Part shown: positions 36,660-49,379 of the stretch, one piece after another
How positions within the stretch are numbered: the stretch's first letter is position 1
Layout: each line of letters starts with the position of its first letter
From: Temnopleurus reevesii
Lineage: Eukaryota; Echinodermata; Echinoidea; Temnopleuroida; Temnopleuridae
Length of the DNA stretch: 64,000 bases
Reading direction: 5' to 3'
Assembly (NCBI GenBank): GCA_036244855.1
Contig: BQKZ01001787.1
Span: 51,011-115,010, forward strand
Made by a program: the position numbers and the translations under genes
The notes under the pieces: model-generated
The model's database searches: none
Seen by the model: only the letters and a program-made list of their open reading frames with translations
Told to the model about the DNA's origin: nothing

Positions 36660-39270
36660 AAAATTACATTTAGTGTAAAACCTTTGCAGAGCTCCTAAAG
36701 ATCTAGATAAAAATGTGCATCCCTTAAAAGAAAATTATAGAATTCATTATAGGAATTAAAGTCTTACACTCCATTTGGGACAATTTGTCCCAGAATTTCT
36801 AAATTTAATGATTTAAATGCCTAAATTCCATTCTACTTCCAATATAAAAGAAAAACAAAACCTTCACATTTAGTGGTTTAATTCCACCCCAGACTGAGAT
36901 AGTCATTTAGCCACACCTATTGAAAAGTTCAATCGCTGGTCTAAATGACAATGACTTAGACCTGGGTAAGTTTATAAACCTCGTTCTCGGAATACGAGCC
37001 AATAAGTCTGAATTCCTGCAGTCCATGTATGGAGGTCTATCCTCATTCCAGCATCCAGAATGCTAGTGGTATGAGATTCTGTCATCATAATGATTGGGAC
37101 AGGATTTGTAGCTAATGAGAAGCAGGTTATCATGTGCATTACATCCATTCCAACTGATTACAGACAATTTATCAAGCTAAAGTGCACAATGCTGCATGTA
37201 TTTTTCAATTTGGCTTGTTATAGTAGCCGGGTAGGATAAAAAAAAAATAGGGGAATACCAGAGAGAGAATGACATAGAGAGCAGGGAATAATTTTGATTT
37301 TCCCATTTGATTAGAAGTTTTAGACATCGAGGAAACATTTCTCAACACTGAAAATGGGTATTCTGAACATTCTACTTCTGTCTTCTGTTCTCTATTCTAC
37401 TTCTCTCCCCTTTCTACTTTGACATTTTCAATACTGTTGCAGTATTTGTTATTCTTTTGTCTACGATAAAAGTGTATTCAGCACAGAATAAAATAATGAT
37501 TAAAAAGGAATGTGCAGACAAATAAAATGAATAGTGAATTTTACTTTCTCGGCATGGCCTGAAAACCGGCCATTAGGGTTCAAAGGGTTAATAATTAGTT
37601 TACTGTTATTACACCAAATTCCTCACATGTATGTAAAGGTGTGGCGATAGCTAGTGCATTAATTATGATCACAAAATATTACGATATTGCACTCCCGAGA
37701 ATATTCTTCATTCTATGTCAAATATTATGTCATACAGGAATATTATTATGAATAAATGAATAGTAAATAAATAGATAACACTTCACTGTACAGTTTTATG
37801 TGATAAAAGTTGCTGAACAAAATTTTATGCAGTAATCATGCTAAAATGCATAGCAAATTGCGATGCGATACCAGGAAACTTTTAAAGTGTGTATAAAAAA
37901 AACCCCATAAATCATAACAGAACATTAAATTTATATGATGTGATACTGTAATACAGTAAAACAATTCATGTCACCATCTATGGTACTTACAGATATTTTA
38001 TGATTTGCAATTTATTCTTCTTTTAATACAAAATATCAGGGAGAGAGATGATTTATACAAATCAAAATATATTTTTTAAAATTTTAGGTTAGTTTTATAA
38101 AACCTCAACCTTGCTGGGAAATAAAGAAATGGCAAAGCAGAATCGCTTAACTTTTTACGTGAACCTCCATTTTTTTCCTTCTCAGTATTAGTACAAACCT
38201 AGGTGTAAAAGATGCATAATTTATTTATTTCAATGTGGAATTTTAATGCACAAATATAAAATTACATGTATTACATATATATAAAACTGGTCCTTTCAAA
38301 ATGATTTTTTAAACATTTACTACAGATATTAAATACATCCATCAAATTTTCACTTAACATGGTTAATTCTATCATGAAGGACGAAACACAAAATGTGTGT
38401 CTATATTTACTGCTACAGTTGGAACCAGGGGTCTAAAGTAATGGAATAGTGCATGACAAAGTGATCAGCACAATACAGTAATTCAATCTAAATTTGGAAT
38501 TTCTACTCCAGATGAAATGATTTGTCTTTAATGGGAACCGAAAAGCCATGCACAGAATGAAATGGTTACCATGGTAACAATTTGTGCAGGGTGCGTGCAT
38601 GCATGTAATTAGTCATATGCCCAAGAAGACACTGAGCCATACGTCATGTACACGATTGACTGAGTATGAAGTTAACTAATATTTATCATGTTTTTTATAT
38701 GGCTTGTACATTAAAGGCAGTTTTTAACAATGCAAAATTATCATCAAAACAACAACTTGTGTGTACACTTGAGAGAGTTTACAGACATATAGATACTGAA
38801 AAACATTAAACCTTGGATAAAATAATCATATCCTATCCGAGAAAACTAAGAATGGACTCAGTGCTCAGAAAGCACCTGGATTAGGGGCAACAAAACAATC
38901 ATGCTCTACGTTCCGTCGCTCCCCGCAGAGGCTTACCTGTGTGTGTATGTTGCTTTAGAGAAATAAGCATGCAGCCAAAATTCAGGTAATTCCTGTTTTA
39001 GCCAACAGTTTATTTTTAATTTGTAGCCCTTATTGAATCACTTACATTTTATAACCTAAGGAATGTTAATCATTGCCTAAGTTAAGCAATCAATAAAATT
39101 ATTCAACACACATTTTGAGCATTCATGTCAATGCCAGCTATGCACAATTAGCATATTTGTGTTGAGGAGATCAGATCTTGAAAGGGCGCAAGTAACTATC
39201 ATGCAAGTGATTTTTTCATTGAACAATGAATTTCACATTGTGTAGTTGGCTATAACATATTCTTTACATG
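36660..39270. other. Intron 1 of the MXRA7-like gene, AT-rich
   Basis: No exon, RNA gene or clear transposon is recognised across this part of the intron. An unused GT-AG-like pair around 38930-38940 is not supported by coding sequence. Confidence 0.4.
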
Positions 39271-39278
39271 TAGATTAA

Positions 39279-39803
39279 AGGGGAACCAGCCCCTGCAATC
39301 ATCCCTTTCTCATTAAATGAAGCTAAATCAGATAAACAAACAGTTAAAAATTCGTTCAAAAGTTATGAATTTTCAAATTAACTGAGATATGACGATCGCT
39401 GCATCATGCATCGGCAACATCATGAAATCTGTAACATCATGTCTGACAACTCCTCATTCACTTTGTACATAGAAATTTTGAAAATGGATTGTAAAATTTT
39501 GAGTAAGGGTTCAAAATGCTTCTTCTCAAAACATGTGCAGAGCATTTGGTTGACTTTTTCGAAAAACAGATAGAATGTGAAATTTTGTATACAGGGTGAA
39601 TAAGGAGTTGTCCGACATGACCTAACAGATTCTGTCCATGTTGCCAATCGCACGGACGCCCATCAGCGGCAGGGATCTTCATATCTCAGTGACCTTGAAA
39701 ATTCGTCACTTTTGAACGGATTGTCTGATTTTGCTCAAATATTCAGTTCATTAATTTCCTACTAGCATCCTATGAGATAATAACTTCAGGGGTTGGTTCT
39801 CCT
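39279..39803. mobile_element. TTAA-flanked long-TIR MITE, 525 bp
   Basis: It begins AGGGGAACCAGCCCCTG and ends CAGGGGTTGGTTCTCCT, bounded by TTAA at 39275-39278 and 39804-39807. The arms carry ATTCGTTCAAAAGTTATGAA on the left and the inverted TTCGTCACTTTTGAACGGAT on the right, with ACAACTCCTCATTCACTTTG mirrored as GTGAATAAGGAGTTG. Confidence 0.85.
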
Positions 39804-40029
39804 TTAAATATGATAGCATGAAAAGGCCATTCAATGCACCTATAATCATTCAAAATAGTCTAGAACTGATTCACGACTGAATGTATATTTTCATGGAAGC
39901 TATAAAATTCTATGATGTTCCATATATACTTTCAACATGTACTATGAAAAGCATGGTGAAGCCTTCCTAAAGGCAGCAGCATTACTGTAGATCAATATGG
40001 AGAAAGTGCAGCCTTGGAAGATGGGACAA

Positions 40030-40185
40030 GCTCCTCCTTCCTATCTCTTCCTCCCTCCTCGTTTGCATCCTCCTTCTTACTCCTCATTTCCCCTCCCCTA
40101 TCCTCGCTCTCTTTTCATCTTTCTTCACTCTCATCCATTCTCCTCTGGACTGTACCTCTTTCAGTCCCTCCTGTTCCTTATTTTC
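40030..40185. repeat. Polypyrimidine tract
   Basis: A CT-rich run (CTCCTCCTT, CTCTTCCTCCCTCC, CCCCTCCCC) in intron 1 of the MXRA7-like gene. Its Ser/Pro/Leu open frames are compositional. Confidence 0.7.
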
Positions 40186-40199
40186 TGAATATATTGTGC

Positions 40200-41615
40200 A
40201 TTGTATGTTGCAAAAGCTACTATTCCCATACAAGATAAACATTTAACTATTCATAGTAGAGCTGCTGTGGCCATGCTCTTGTATAGCAATACCCCTAATG
40301 GACTAGTACAATACAGTACCTGGACAATTTTTTTTCAAGTACCAATATGAAATTGCTATAAAAATAAGGGATCATGTGACCATATCCCAGGGATTAATTT
40401 TCCTGGTATCGCATCATAATTTGCAATGCAGTTTTTAGCAGGATTGCAATACAAATGATGTTTCGTTTAACTTTTTCACAGAGAAATGTGCAGTAAAGTA
40501 TTGGAAATGTATCCTTAACATCTAAAACTGCGAATCAAACATGAAAAGTAAAATTTTTCCCTGTATCCAGTAACAATATTCTGGCAAAAACATTTTTCTA
40601 CTTCATAACACAATCTGTGAGCAAGTATTCATGTGTTTCGGAACGATATTTTTTGTAGGGTGAATTAATAGGGGCGTGATCCCTTTTATTCCATAGTGTG
40701 AATGCCCCAGTTTTCAATCTGCCCTCTCTAATACTCTGGCTGATCCTCATGCTGTGTTTAGATCCCATCGCTCAACAACTAGTAATATCATCTAAACAGT
40801 TCAAGACTTGGTCCGACCTAGAAAAATCTTGCAGTGATTAAAACGGAAAAATCAGACAAATAGATAAAAAAAGTTTGAAGTACATTAGATAGTTATCAAT
40901 ATAAGTATAAGTATAAAATTTAACATTTCAAAAGTGTTACATTTATGTTGTAAGTTATTCCCTTCTCGATTGTCAAAATGTTTTTTCCCTTGTTTTTACC
41001 CAGATTATACTATTTTTTAAATATTCAAAAGGTTGAATTAATAAATGTATCTGCATCCAATTATCTAAAAAAGTTTTTTTTTATAGTGCATAAATCATAT
41101 GACCAAATTTTTTCTTTACTATTCAGGACCATCTATTTAACATTTTCTATGATCTGTTTTTTCTGATTTTTAATCAAAGCAAGATATTTCTAGGACAGAT
41201 AAGATTTTTTTAAATAGCAGAACGGATTAAATTACAAATTCAATTTTTTCCAAGACCAGTGAGGATTAGAATACATGTAAGCCTCCTGACAAAAAAAAAA
41301 TCAGTCTCAGTCTCAGATTATCGAAACAATTTAGATCCAGCACACTCAAATAACTCAAAACCAAAGTCCATGAACATGCAATTCAAACTCATTGTCTCTA
41401 CATGTATAAAAGTAAGACTTTTATAGTAACTGGGGGAAAAAAAGAGTTTAAGAAGAAGATCCCATGTATTGCATAAAAGAAGCTTACATCACAGTACACT
41501 GTACATTATTTAGCCAATTGATATACTCTTCCATCTCAGTTTTTTTCATGAATTCTCCTGTCCTTACATTTAAAAAATGTCAAATTATCCACCTTTCTCC
41601 ATCTTAACTCCATTT
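40200..41615. other. Intron 1 of the MXRA7-like gene, nothing recognised
   Basis: AT-rich sequence with a TAAGTATAAGTATAAA run near 40900 and no coding signal. Confidence 0.4.
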
Positions 41616-41619
41616 ATAA

Positions 41620-42215
41620 TATACCGGGGTAATCAAATGAGAACGCTCCTCTGGATAGATTTTTCTAGCTGTCAGTGGACGGGGAAAATGAGATGAACAA
41701 ACTGATCATTTGCACAAAATCGGATTAAGATATCGGTTGAAAAATTATGAATTTTCGAAGTCTCATAATACCATGATCCCTACCTCTGAATAGGGACCCA
41801 TCAGACGGAATTTGTGACATTCAGTAATCTGTAACTTTGACATAATGTTGGACAACTTCCCATTCATTATGCACCATCCACATTTTCTTCTATTATTTTA
41901 TAAAGTTCAACAAAAATAGTCATTTTTGCTACAATAAACCTGTATTATGCCAATGACAATTCTTCATGTATATCTTTGATAACAATCATGATAAAGCTTA
42001 TAATCATTTATGCTCAATTGCAATAATTCAATTTTTGAAACCTTCACGTACAGAGTAAAAGAGGCGCTGTCCAAACGAACTTGTTCTGCCAAAGTTGCCA
42101 ACTAAAATTAACATCATTGAAACTTTCCAAGTTCATATTTTGAACAGATTGTTCGATATTGACAGCTTGATTCTGATTTTTCTTCATTCACTGAGAACAC
42201 AATGATTCCAAGGGA
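41620..42215. mobile_element. Diverged member of the long-TIR MITE group
   Basis: It shares CAAAATCGGATTAAG and AAAATTATGAATTTTCGAAG on the left and the inverted AGTTCATATTTTGAACAGATTG on the right, plus ACAACTTCCCATTCATT in the interior, with the TTAA-flanked elements. The termini are too decayed to define exactly. Confidence 0.55.
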
Positions 42216-42408
42216 GGATTAAGAAAAATAAAACATGGGAATTTGTGCATTGCAATGATACGATAGACCTTTATAGTCGTGCAAATCCACTGGTACTAGT
42301 ACTAGTAGTAGACGTACCAGACTCTGTCTTCAAATAGGCTCAGTAAAAACAGCTTGAAAATTCAGGTAGGATTAATCTGAAAAGGTTATAAACTTTTATT
42401 AAGACTAA

Positions 42409-42586
42409 GGGGATGTTGCTCAAAAGTTGCAATTGATCGCAATAATTTGCAGTTGATCGGAACGCGCCTATCAAAATCATTGTTTCATGTGCGTCTTGTT
42501 AAATGCGCATACCGCGCGCGAATGAAAATGCGCGTTACAATTGGCAAAGTTGCAGTTGATTTGCAGTTGATTTTGCGCAACACCCC
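42409..42586. mobile_element. PIF/Harbinger-type MITE in MXRA7 intron 1
   Basis: It starts GGGGATGTTGCTCAAAAG, ends TTTTGCGCAACACCCC and shares the GCGTCTTGTTAAATGCGCAT interior with the element at 10477-10652. The flanking 3-bp duplication is not clean. Confidence 0.75.
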
Positions 42587-42976
42587 ATTAAACTAAGAGT
42601 TATAAAGATTAGTGGGGTAGATCTGTGACTAATTGACCAACCTCCGGGATTAAAAATAATCTAGCTATTTATCATAATAACTTTTGATGATCATAATAAA
42701 TTATTGTTACGTTGTCATCAAATCAATCATCCTGAATCATTTTGCATTTCTGGGTCAAATATTGACAATAATTCTGATTCACAATTTTGCTTTAAAAATC
42801 AATAATTTTTTATTTTTTCAATGCAGTGAAAAAAAAAAACCCAGAAAAGCAATATTTGGATCTAAATTCAATTTTTATGCACAGGTAAAATGTCCCCCAA
42901 AATATTCGGCCTCATCATTACTTATTTCACCTGTATATTCATTGAAAATACCCAAAATAGAAGGATAGAAATTTAC

Positions 42977-43385
42977 CTCTAATGTCGTGTTCAGTAAACT
43001 TGCGAGGTGTTCACGTCAGTGGAAGATGTAAAGTTCGCGATCTGTCTCTCGCTCTCGTCGGCTTCTGCCCCGTTGCGTGTTGCTCGAAATCCACACACAG
43101 ACTCACTGCACACAAAATACGCTGGCCTTCACACTCACAAAGCCCAAGCACTCCGATCGTCGGTACTGTTCACTTTAGTTCCTATGAATTCCTCAGCTAC
43201 AATCAGGTCCTAGGGGGCACTGCCAAAAATCAGAAAAATCAAGTCTGTCGATTGATTGATTTTTATTCCATAAAGAAACCCAATTACAGCTTCAATTTGT
43301 CGTAGTTTCCGTTCAAAATCTCCTTTCCTTCGCGGACAAATTCGCGGGTCCCCAAATTCGCTGGCGATCGCGACAAAAATTTGTT
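42977..43385 (-). promoter_or_regulatory. Probable non-coding first exon and CpG promoter of the MXRA7-like gene
   Basis: The minus strand shows a GC- and CpG-rich block (TTCGCGGGTCC, TCGCGATCGCC-type words) leading into sequence that ends at a good donor (TTAGAG followed by GTAAAT at 42976-42971). The next minus-strand acceptor matching a coding exon is that at 36246. The plus-strand open frames here are compositional. Distance and splice signals support a 5' UTR exon; the exact start of transcription is unknown. Confidence 0.5.
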
Positions 43386-43435
43386 ATGGTGGCATCAAGG
43401 AGGCTGAATGAATATGAAAAGTGCATCACTATAAT

Positions 43436-43800
43436 CCATGATGATGATGATGATCATCATCATCATCATCATCATCGTCGTCGTCGTCGTCGTCGTCGTC
43501 ATCCTCCTCCTCCTCCTCCTCATCATCCTCATCATCATCATCATCCTCCTCATCATCATCATCATCCTCATCCTCATCCTCATCATCACCACCGGCCACC
43601 ACCACCACCGTTTTTGTGATTAATCATCACCACTATTCTCATATTTTCCCCATCATGAGTATCATCATCTTCATCATCATCTTCATCATCACCAAGATGG
43701 TCATTATCATCATCCTCATTCTCATCATCTTAGGCATTACTCCCACCATCACCATCACTATATTCTTTTTCCTCATTATCATCTGTTTCACCAGGCCACC
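43436..43800. repeat. Compound trinucleotide microsatellite (ATG/CAT, CGT, CCT)
   Basis: Successive blocks of (GAT), (CAT), (CGT), (CCT), mixed CAT/CCT and CAC repeats, followed by an impure CATCATCATC field. All long open frames here (poly-His, Arg, Met, Ile) are repeat artefacts. Confidence 0.92.
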
Positions 43801-43959
43801 AGTACCATAGTTGCCATACCCGTTATCTAAAAATCCTATTTTCTGGATAAAAAATCTTATTGTTTCCTTCTGCATACTTTCCGATATCGTATCTCCAAAA
43901 TCTAAAATATCCTATTGTCCTATAAGTGCCCTCTTGCCATTGGCAGCTTTACAATACCC

Positions 43960-44085
43960 TCATTATATCATCATCATCATCGTTTCCATCCCCCAATACT
44001 CATCATCATGATCATCGTTTCTGTCCTCTCAATCATGTTCCTCATCACGATCATCACATCTTTATCATCACCATCGCCATCAGAC
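43960..44085. repeat. Impure CAT microsatellite
   Basis: CATCATCATCATCG and CATCATCATGATCATCG words, continuing the field upstream. Confidence 0.8.
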
Positions 44086-44404
44086 CATCCTTCCCCCCCC
44101 CCCTCAAAACAAAATGAAAAAATTGTTTGGTTATCCAATTAATGCCATTTTTAGGGATTTTTTTACAGGGTAAATCGGTGGAAGACGACCAATCAAACTT
44201 TTTGCCTCATCATTATGACCATCGTCATCAGCATAATAATCATCTTCATAATTGCCGCAAATAAAAAAAAATATTTTTGGCAACATGATGTAGTATTATG
44301 CATATTTTTACTGTATTTTTGTTTTAATTTGTAAGCGGTAGTCTATTCGAATTTGTAAGTTTCTCTGAAATATCAATCTCTTGCAAATGTTCCTGCCATT
44401 TTCA

Positions 44405-44663
44405 TCCTTCAACATCACTGTCATATTCATCATCATTATCATCATCCTCATCATCATCCTCATCATCATCACATTCATCATCATCTCTTTATCATCATCA
44501 TCACCATCGCATTCGTCATAATCATCATCACCCTCATCGTCACCATCATTGTCATCATCATCCTCATCATCATCACATTCATCATCATTATCACCATCGT
44601 CATCTCATTATCATCCACATCATTATCCTCAGCATCTGCATCATGACCATCGTCATCGTCATT

Positions 44664-44731
<68 letters not shown>

Positions 44732-44735
44732 TCCC
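44405..44735. repeat. Long CAT/ATC microsatellite
   Basis: Impure CAT/CCT/CGT repeats become a pure (CAT)n run of about 22 units near 44664-44730, the longest pure repeat in the window. Confidence 0.93.
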
Positions 44736-44739
44736 ATTC

Positions 44740-45225
44740 CAAAACTATAACCATCATCACAGAAATAACTGTATCCTGAAATCAGTATCATAGTAAACAA
44801 AATAAAGGAGAAAGGACACGCATGAATACAATTTCTTTGTTTGTAATTTCTTTACCCTCTTCAAAGATCTATCATATCTCATAATATCCATGAATTTTTC
44901 AACATTTTCTTTTCGATATAACTTTTTTCAATTGAATACATTTCATGAAAAGCAAAATTAAAACTAAGATGGTTCTGCACATGTAAAATTTTGCACACAT
45001 TCCAGTGCCAACTCAGACAAAAGTTATGGCTTGACCAACCTAGCAACAAGCATTCATTCCATCTGTTGAAATGCGATTGTTGTAATCAGGTAAACGAATA
45101 TTTCCTCATTAAACGCTTATAAAAACATTTCTATAAGATTTGACTACATATTGAGTCGGCAGTCGGAGACTATTCTATGACATTCTTGGCTTTAAGAAAA
45201 AGTAATGAAGTCTCTGATTGTAGAC
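44740..45225. other. Intergenic stretch, no gene seen
   Basis: This is AT-rich sequence after the microsatellite field, with no coding or RNA signal. Confidence 0.4.
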
Positions 45226-45231
45226 CGTGTA

Positions 45232-45383
45232 CAGGGGCCGCGGATCGTTTTGAAAAGTGGGTGGGCTGCCAAAGCGGGGGCTGTGGATAAGCATTTTTAC
45301 ACACTCCCATAGGCTTGCACGTATTATCTGAAAAAAAGCGTGGGGGCCATCGCCCCCTTGCCCCCGTGGTTCCGCGACCCCTG
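45232..45383. mobile_element. hAT-like MITE with CAGGGGCCGCGG ends
   Basis: It starts CAGGGGCCGCGGATC and ends GGTTCCGCGACCCCTG in inverted orientation, over 152 bp. CAGGGG-type termini are usual for hAT elements; an exact 8-bp duplication is not visible. Confidence 0.6.
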
Positions 45384-45719
45384 CTGTATCATACATTGCA
45401 CATGTTTATAATGCACAAAAGCAAAACTGAAAGCAAATAGTCGCATTTAGAATATCAAAGTTTTGAATCTGGAATGTAACTCAACGAACTCAAAATGGCT
45501 TGAAATGTTCATCTAACTTTAATGACAAATCTGATGACAAATTACAAAGACTTTAGGAAATTGCACTTACTCAAGATTTCTCAACTTCTACAAAAATGTT
45601 ATATGCATGAATCATTCATGTGATTTTTCTTGCTGGCCATTCCAAAAATGTCAGTGCAGAAGAGTCTTTCAGCAGTGTGAGTAAAGACAGCAAAGCTGTT
45701 TGCCAGGGAGCAATCACGG

Positions 45720-45868
45720 CCAGGGCCCCGTACCATAAATAGAGAATAGCGATTAATCGCTAACTTGCAATTGATCGCTAAGTACCAATTCAACGCTAAG
45801 TTCAGTATCATAAAGCTCTCAGGCGATTAATCGCTATTAGCAATTGATTCATTGCGATCGATCGCTAT
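45720..45868. mobile_element. MITE fragment rich in GCGATTAATCGC palindromes
   Basis: It starts CAGGGCCCCGTACCATAAAT, matching the GGGCCCCGTAACATAAAG end of the element at 60381-60530, and contains several GCGATTAATCGC and GCAATTGATCGC words. The right terminus is not recognisable, so it is truncated. Confidence 0.5.
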
Positions 45869-45869
45869 T

Positions 45870-47385
45870 GAAAATAAAATTATTTTCCGAAAACAACTCG
45901 TGCGTTAACCTAGTAATTTTCAGTGCCTGGGATCGCGCCTTGCCATTTCCTGCCAATAGTAGGGGAGATACTGCATCAAGTAAGTACCTAGAATTTCACT
46001 TTTTTAACGGATATTGTATATTCTGTGACTCGATGTGGCATGAAATATAGGAATAGATAAGTTTAAAAGCGATTAGAGTAAGACACGTATGATATTTTGA
46101 TGATGGAGGCTGATGTTTTACATCCATTCACGGCAGGATTTTGTTGTTGATTTCTATCGCACAGGGTACAATTTTCCAGTGCATGTCACTTGCTCTCCCT
46201 GCGGGCCCCCGGAGTTCCGGCGGACTACATGTTGTGGTGTCGTTGGGCTCGCTGTTGACACGGCTCCTGAGCTAAGCCAACTCCGATTCCATGAACTGTT
46301 AATCATTTCTAAAATTTTGAAACAAACTAGGTTTTATTGTTTCACTGTGCTGATTTTCAGTTTTCTTATCTTTGATTATTTTTTTTAATTTAATCTAGTT
46401 TTCATTCTAGCTGCTCTCAGACTCAGTCTCTGCCTCTCAAGCCTCAATCTCTGGCATGGCATTCTTGATGAACAACAAACTAAGTATTACTAAGTAGTTA
46501 TAATTAATGTATAGGCCTAATGTATTTTCTAACGTTAAAGTTCAGAAAATATACAGTATATTTTTTCAATTAAGTTTGTAATGACTGTGTGTATGCGAAA
46601 TGTTTCAATTGCAAAGTTCTTCAGATGAATATCAAGAGGTGATATTGCTTGATATTGGCTTATATCAAGTTTATTTATTATTCCCTCTTATACTATTACT
46701 AGATCCTTCAAAGTTCAAGCTTTCATTCATTACCAAAGTGTGATAGTGTAAACATGGTAAGTTATTTGACATTCAAGCTTATCACCTTATCAAGTAATCA
46801 AATTTTAAAAAAGTTCATGAAATGAAGTTTTGATTATTTAATTATTAATCAAAATTCTAGGTTTGATTCAATTCATAGGAATAAGATGATGATTGTCTTT
46901 CATCATTTTGTCAGTGAGTTGAAATATGTGGAGATTTTATTTCAATCATAATGGGGAAAAAAGTAAGAATCATTGAAGTCCAAAATGATGATACATTTGC
47001 ATGTTATGAATTTTGAGTGAATATTACAAAATCTATATTGGCTTAGTTTGATTTGAGATATCGTTATTGAATATTTTTGGTATCACAAATTTGTTAAAGG
47101 TTCGTTGGAACCACATACAATTTTTTTATATTGGTCTTCATAGCTGCATGAGGCTTAACAGAAAAATGCCATAAATTCATACAATTGTGGATTCCTGTAC
47201 AGGATTGATAATGATTGAAAATAACTCTGAATTTTTATGATTTGTCTAGAGATATTAATTTTTTTTTTTTTGCATTGATTGAATTAATCTTGAGTTGTGT
47301 AATAAAATGTAACTTATAATTTACATTGTATGATATTAGACTCGTGATATATTAATTTTTGTCACTAAAACATTTTATTTTGTCA
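45870..47385. other. Intergenic stretch, no supported gene
   Basis: A GTAAGT-type donor at 45980 and a GC-richer block near 46190-46290 hint at exons, but no conserved protein sequence is seen. Confidence 0.35.
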
Positions 47386-47388
47386 TTC

Positions 47389-49074
47389 GGGAAAAAGATG
47401 CCCCAGATGGAGTGATGCGGAAGTATTAGCATTTTGTAACTTTGTGAGGAACCACAGGTAAGTATCTGTACAATTACCAGAATTTTGGTTTTAGCATGTG
47501 TCAGTACATATAGTTATGATAATGAGCAAGAATCTTGGAATTTATATTAGAATGTCCGATTGTTTCATCCCAGGTCATCTTGGTCCAATGTTATGTACAA
47601 AATGCTCCGACGATAAGAGTTCAAACGTTGATCTTGGTACTCTCCTATAAATATTAATTCTTGAGAAAGAACAGCACAATGCAGGAGATATGTTAGTTTT
47701 CCAGATATACTCCCAATCCAAATTAGCGCGATCTCGGTCTTTGATCGCGCTATTGCCGCAAAAATGTTCATGCGAGTAGAACTTGAAAGAAAAAGGTCAG
47801 TGAGCCGCAATATAAGAAATTTTTGCGCGGCGAAACAATCACGAAATCCATTGAAGGGGGGGGGGCCTCAGAGGCCCCCGCCCCCCACCCTTCGGCCTAG
47901 TTAGTGTTAAGTTTTATATATTCAGTGATTTTAATTTTATCTCTGAATTATAAAATAGCAGTGTTTTAAAGGCATCCAAATCTATAATATCGTTAAAAAA
48001 AAGTATTCAATTGATATTTATTAATAAATTATCAAAATGGCAAGATTAAGGACCCTTTAGATATTTCAGTCAACAATGAGTAATATGTAAATTTGGGTTA
48101 CACAAGACTTACCTTTCCTAAAGCCTTGAGAAGATTGTTGATGCACATTATTATAATTCATCAACAAATAGTGAAATCAAGGTTTGAAAAGCATTGAGAT
48201 ATGATAAGTTAATACAATGTTAGAGAAGTGACAAATATGTAAATTATCACCAAATGATGTCACATACAGCGTGTTCACACATCTTCAGGCTTGGAGTTGC
48301 TGTTTGACAGTCAATCATGTTTGTTGTTCTCTTTGTTCCTTTTTTTTTAGGTAGAAGCAAGAAAGCAAAAGTATTGGCGATTGGCGGTGGAGGACATTAA
48401 AGTGAAATGTGGGAGCAGCAGAGAGTGGGGAGAGGCGCGAAAAAAATAGGCAGATCTGAAGGTCAGAGCAAATAAATATGATTGCCAGAAGAGGAAGACA
48501 GGTATGTATTTCCACAATGAATGTAATATTGTATAAATAATGCATGGTTTATCATGACAAACAACTGAATTTTCCTGAGTTTGGGTTTTGGGACATTAGT
48601 GAAAAGACCTGCATTAAGGGTTAATAATATTCCCCGACCGATCATTGAGAGGAAACTATAAATCTCCCCTGCAGAGATTTTCCTGTTGTTGTTCTACAGG
48701 CAAAGATTTCTGTTTTATCTCTTTCAAATTAAAAACAATTAAATCATCATACGTTCAGGTTTAAGGGATTAGTTAACAGACCTGCATTAAAGGGAAATTG
48801 TAGTCCCCGATCATTGTGGCCATTTTAAACGTGACATAAAAACAACTAAAACTTAAGCTCATTACTATCATCAATATCGTGTGCAGCGCATATATCCAAA
48901 CGAGGTATGCACTCATAAGGTAACACCTTTTTTACTTTGACTTTTTCTTCAGTTACTTAACTTTTCCAAACATCTAATACTGTTCTTTATTCATTTCTTC
49001 AATGGGTGGTGGACCAGAGCCGGGAATAAATCCGGTATTCGAAGCGGTGTTGGAGGCCATGGCCCCACAATCCG
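47389..49074 (+). pseudogene. Myb/SANT-like (NAIF1/Harbinger-type) gene relic with introns
   Basis: Three exon-like blocks with splice signals. The first ends at 47457 (CPRWSDAEVLAFCNFVRNH, then GTAAGT). The second is 48351-48501, after a long pyrimidine tract and TAG, encoding KYWRLAVEDI and then EARKK-stop-ADLKVRANKY. The third is 49018-49074, encoding EPGINPVFEAVLEAM, then GTAATA. The KKWaDLK motif is a hallmark of Myb/SANT-like domains of the NAIF1/Harbinger accessory-protein type; here its Trp codon is TAG (48447-48449). The phase between blocks 1 and 2 also fails. I therefore read it as a decayed relative of the gene that gave rise to the array downstream. The third block ends at the same kind of Ser-Gly/GTAATA junction as that array. 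Confidence 0.6.
47780..48120. other. Intron-like stretch with a GC hairpin
   Basis: It contains a G-run followed by GGGGCCTCAGAGGCCCC (about 47866-47882), an almost perfect stem, then a C-run. No gene is seen. Confidence 0.45.
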
Positions 49075-49079
49075 GTAAT

Positions 49080-49379
49080 ATGTCATACTTGCCAACCATG
49101 ACATGGGTGGTTAAGGCATTAGGAAGAGTAGTTCAAGTTATGATAAATTGAAATGGATAGCAACAGTTGAAATAATACCTAAATGGAGACATGAAAGATC
49201 AGAAGGTTTGTAAAAAAAAAAAATTAAAAAAAAATTAACATTACCTCTAGAGGCACTGGTATTCGTGAAAACCGTGTAAGATGCAGACTAATCGCTAATT
49301 CAAATACACAACTTCCGTAAACCTAACTTTTATCCGAACTAACACCATAAGTCTGTTCGCCAACGCTTGTCGCATCTCG
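49080..49379. other. Short stretch before the Myb/SANT array
   Basis: No gene is seen. The junction to the array is abrupt at about 49380. Confidence 0.35.

Noticed and set aside
42982..43305. 107-residue plus-strand open frame at the CpG-rich block
   Set aside because: Better explained as the reverse complement of a non-coding first exon of the MXRA7-like gene with a GTAAAT donor.
43386..43623. Poly-His, Arg and Met open frames
   Set aside because: They arise from CAT/CGT/CCT repeats in all six frames.
46113..46388. GC-richer 91-residue open frame and a donor near 45980
   Set aside because: No homology recognised and no acceptor/donor pair that defines an exon.
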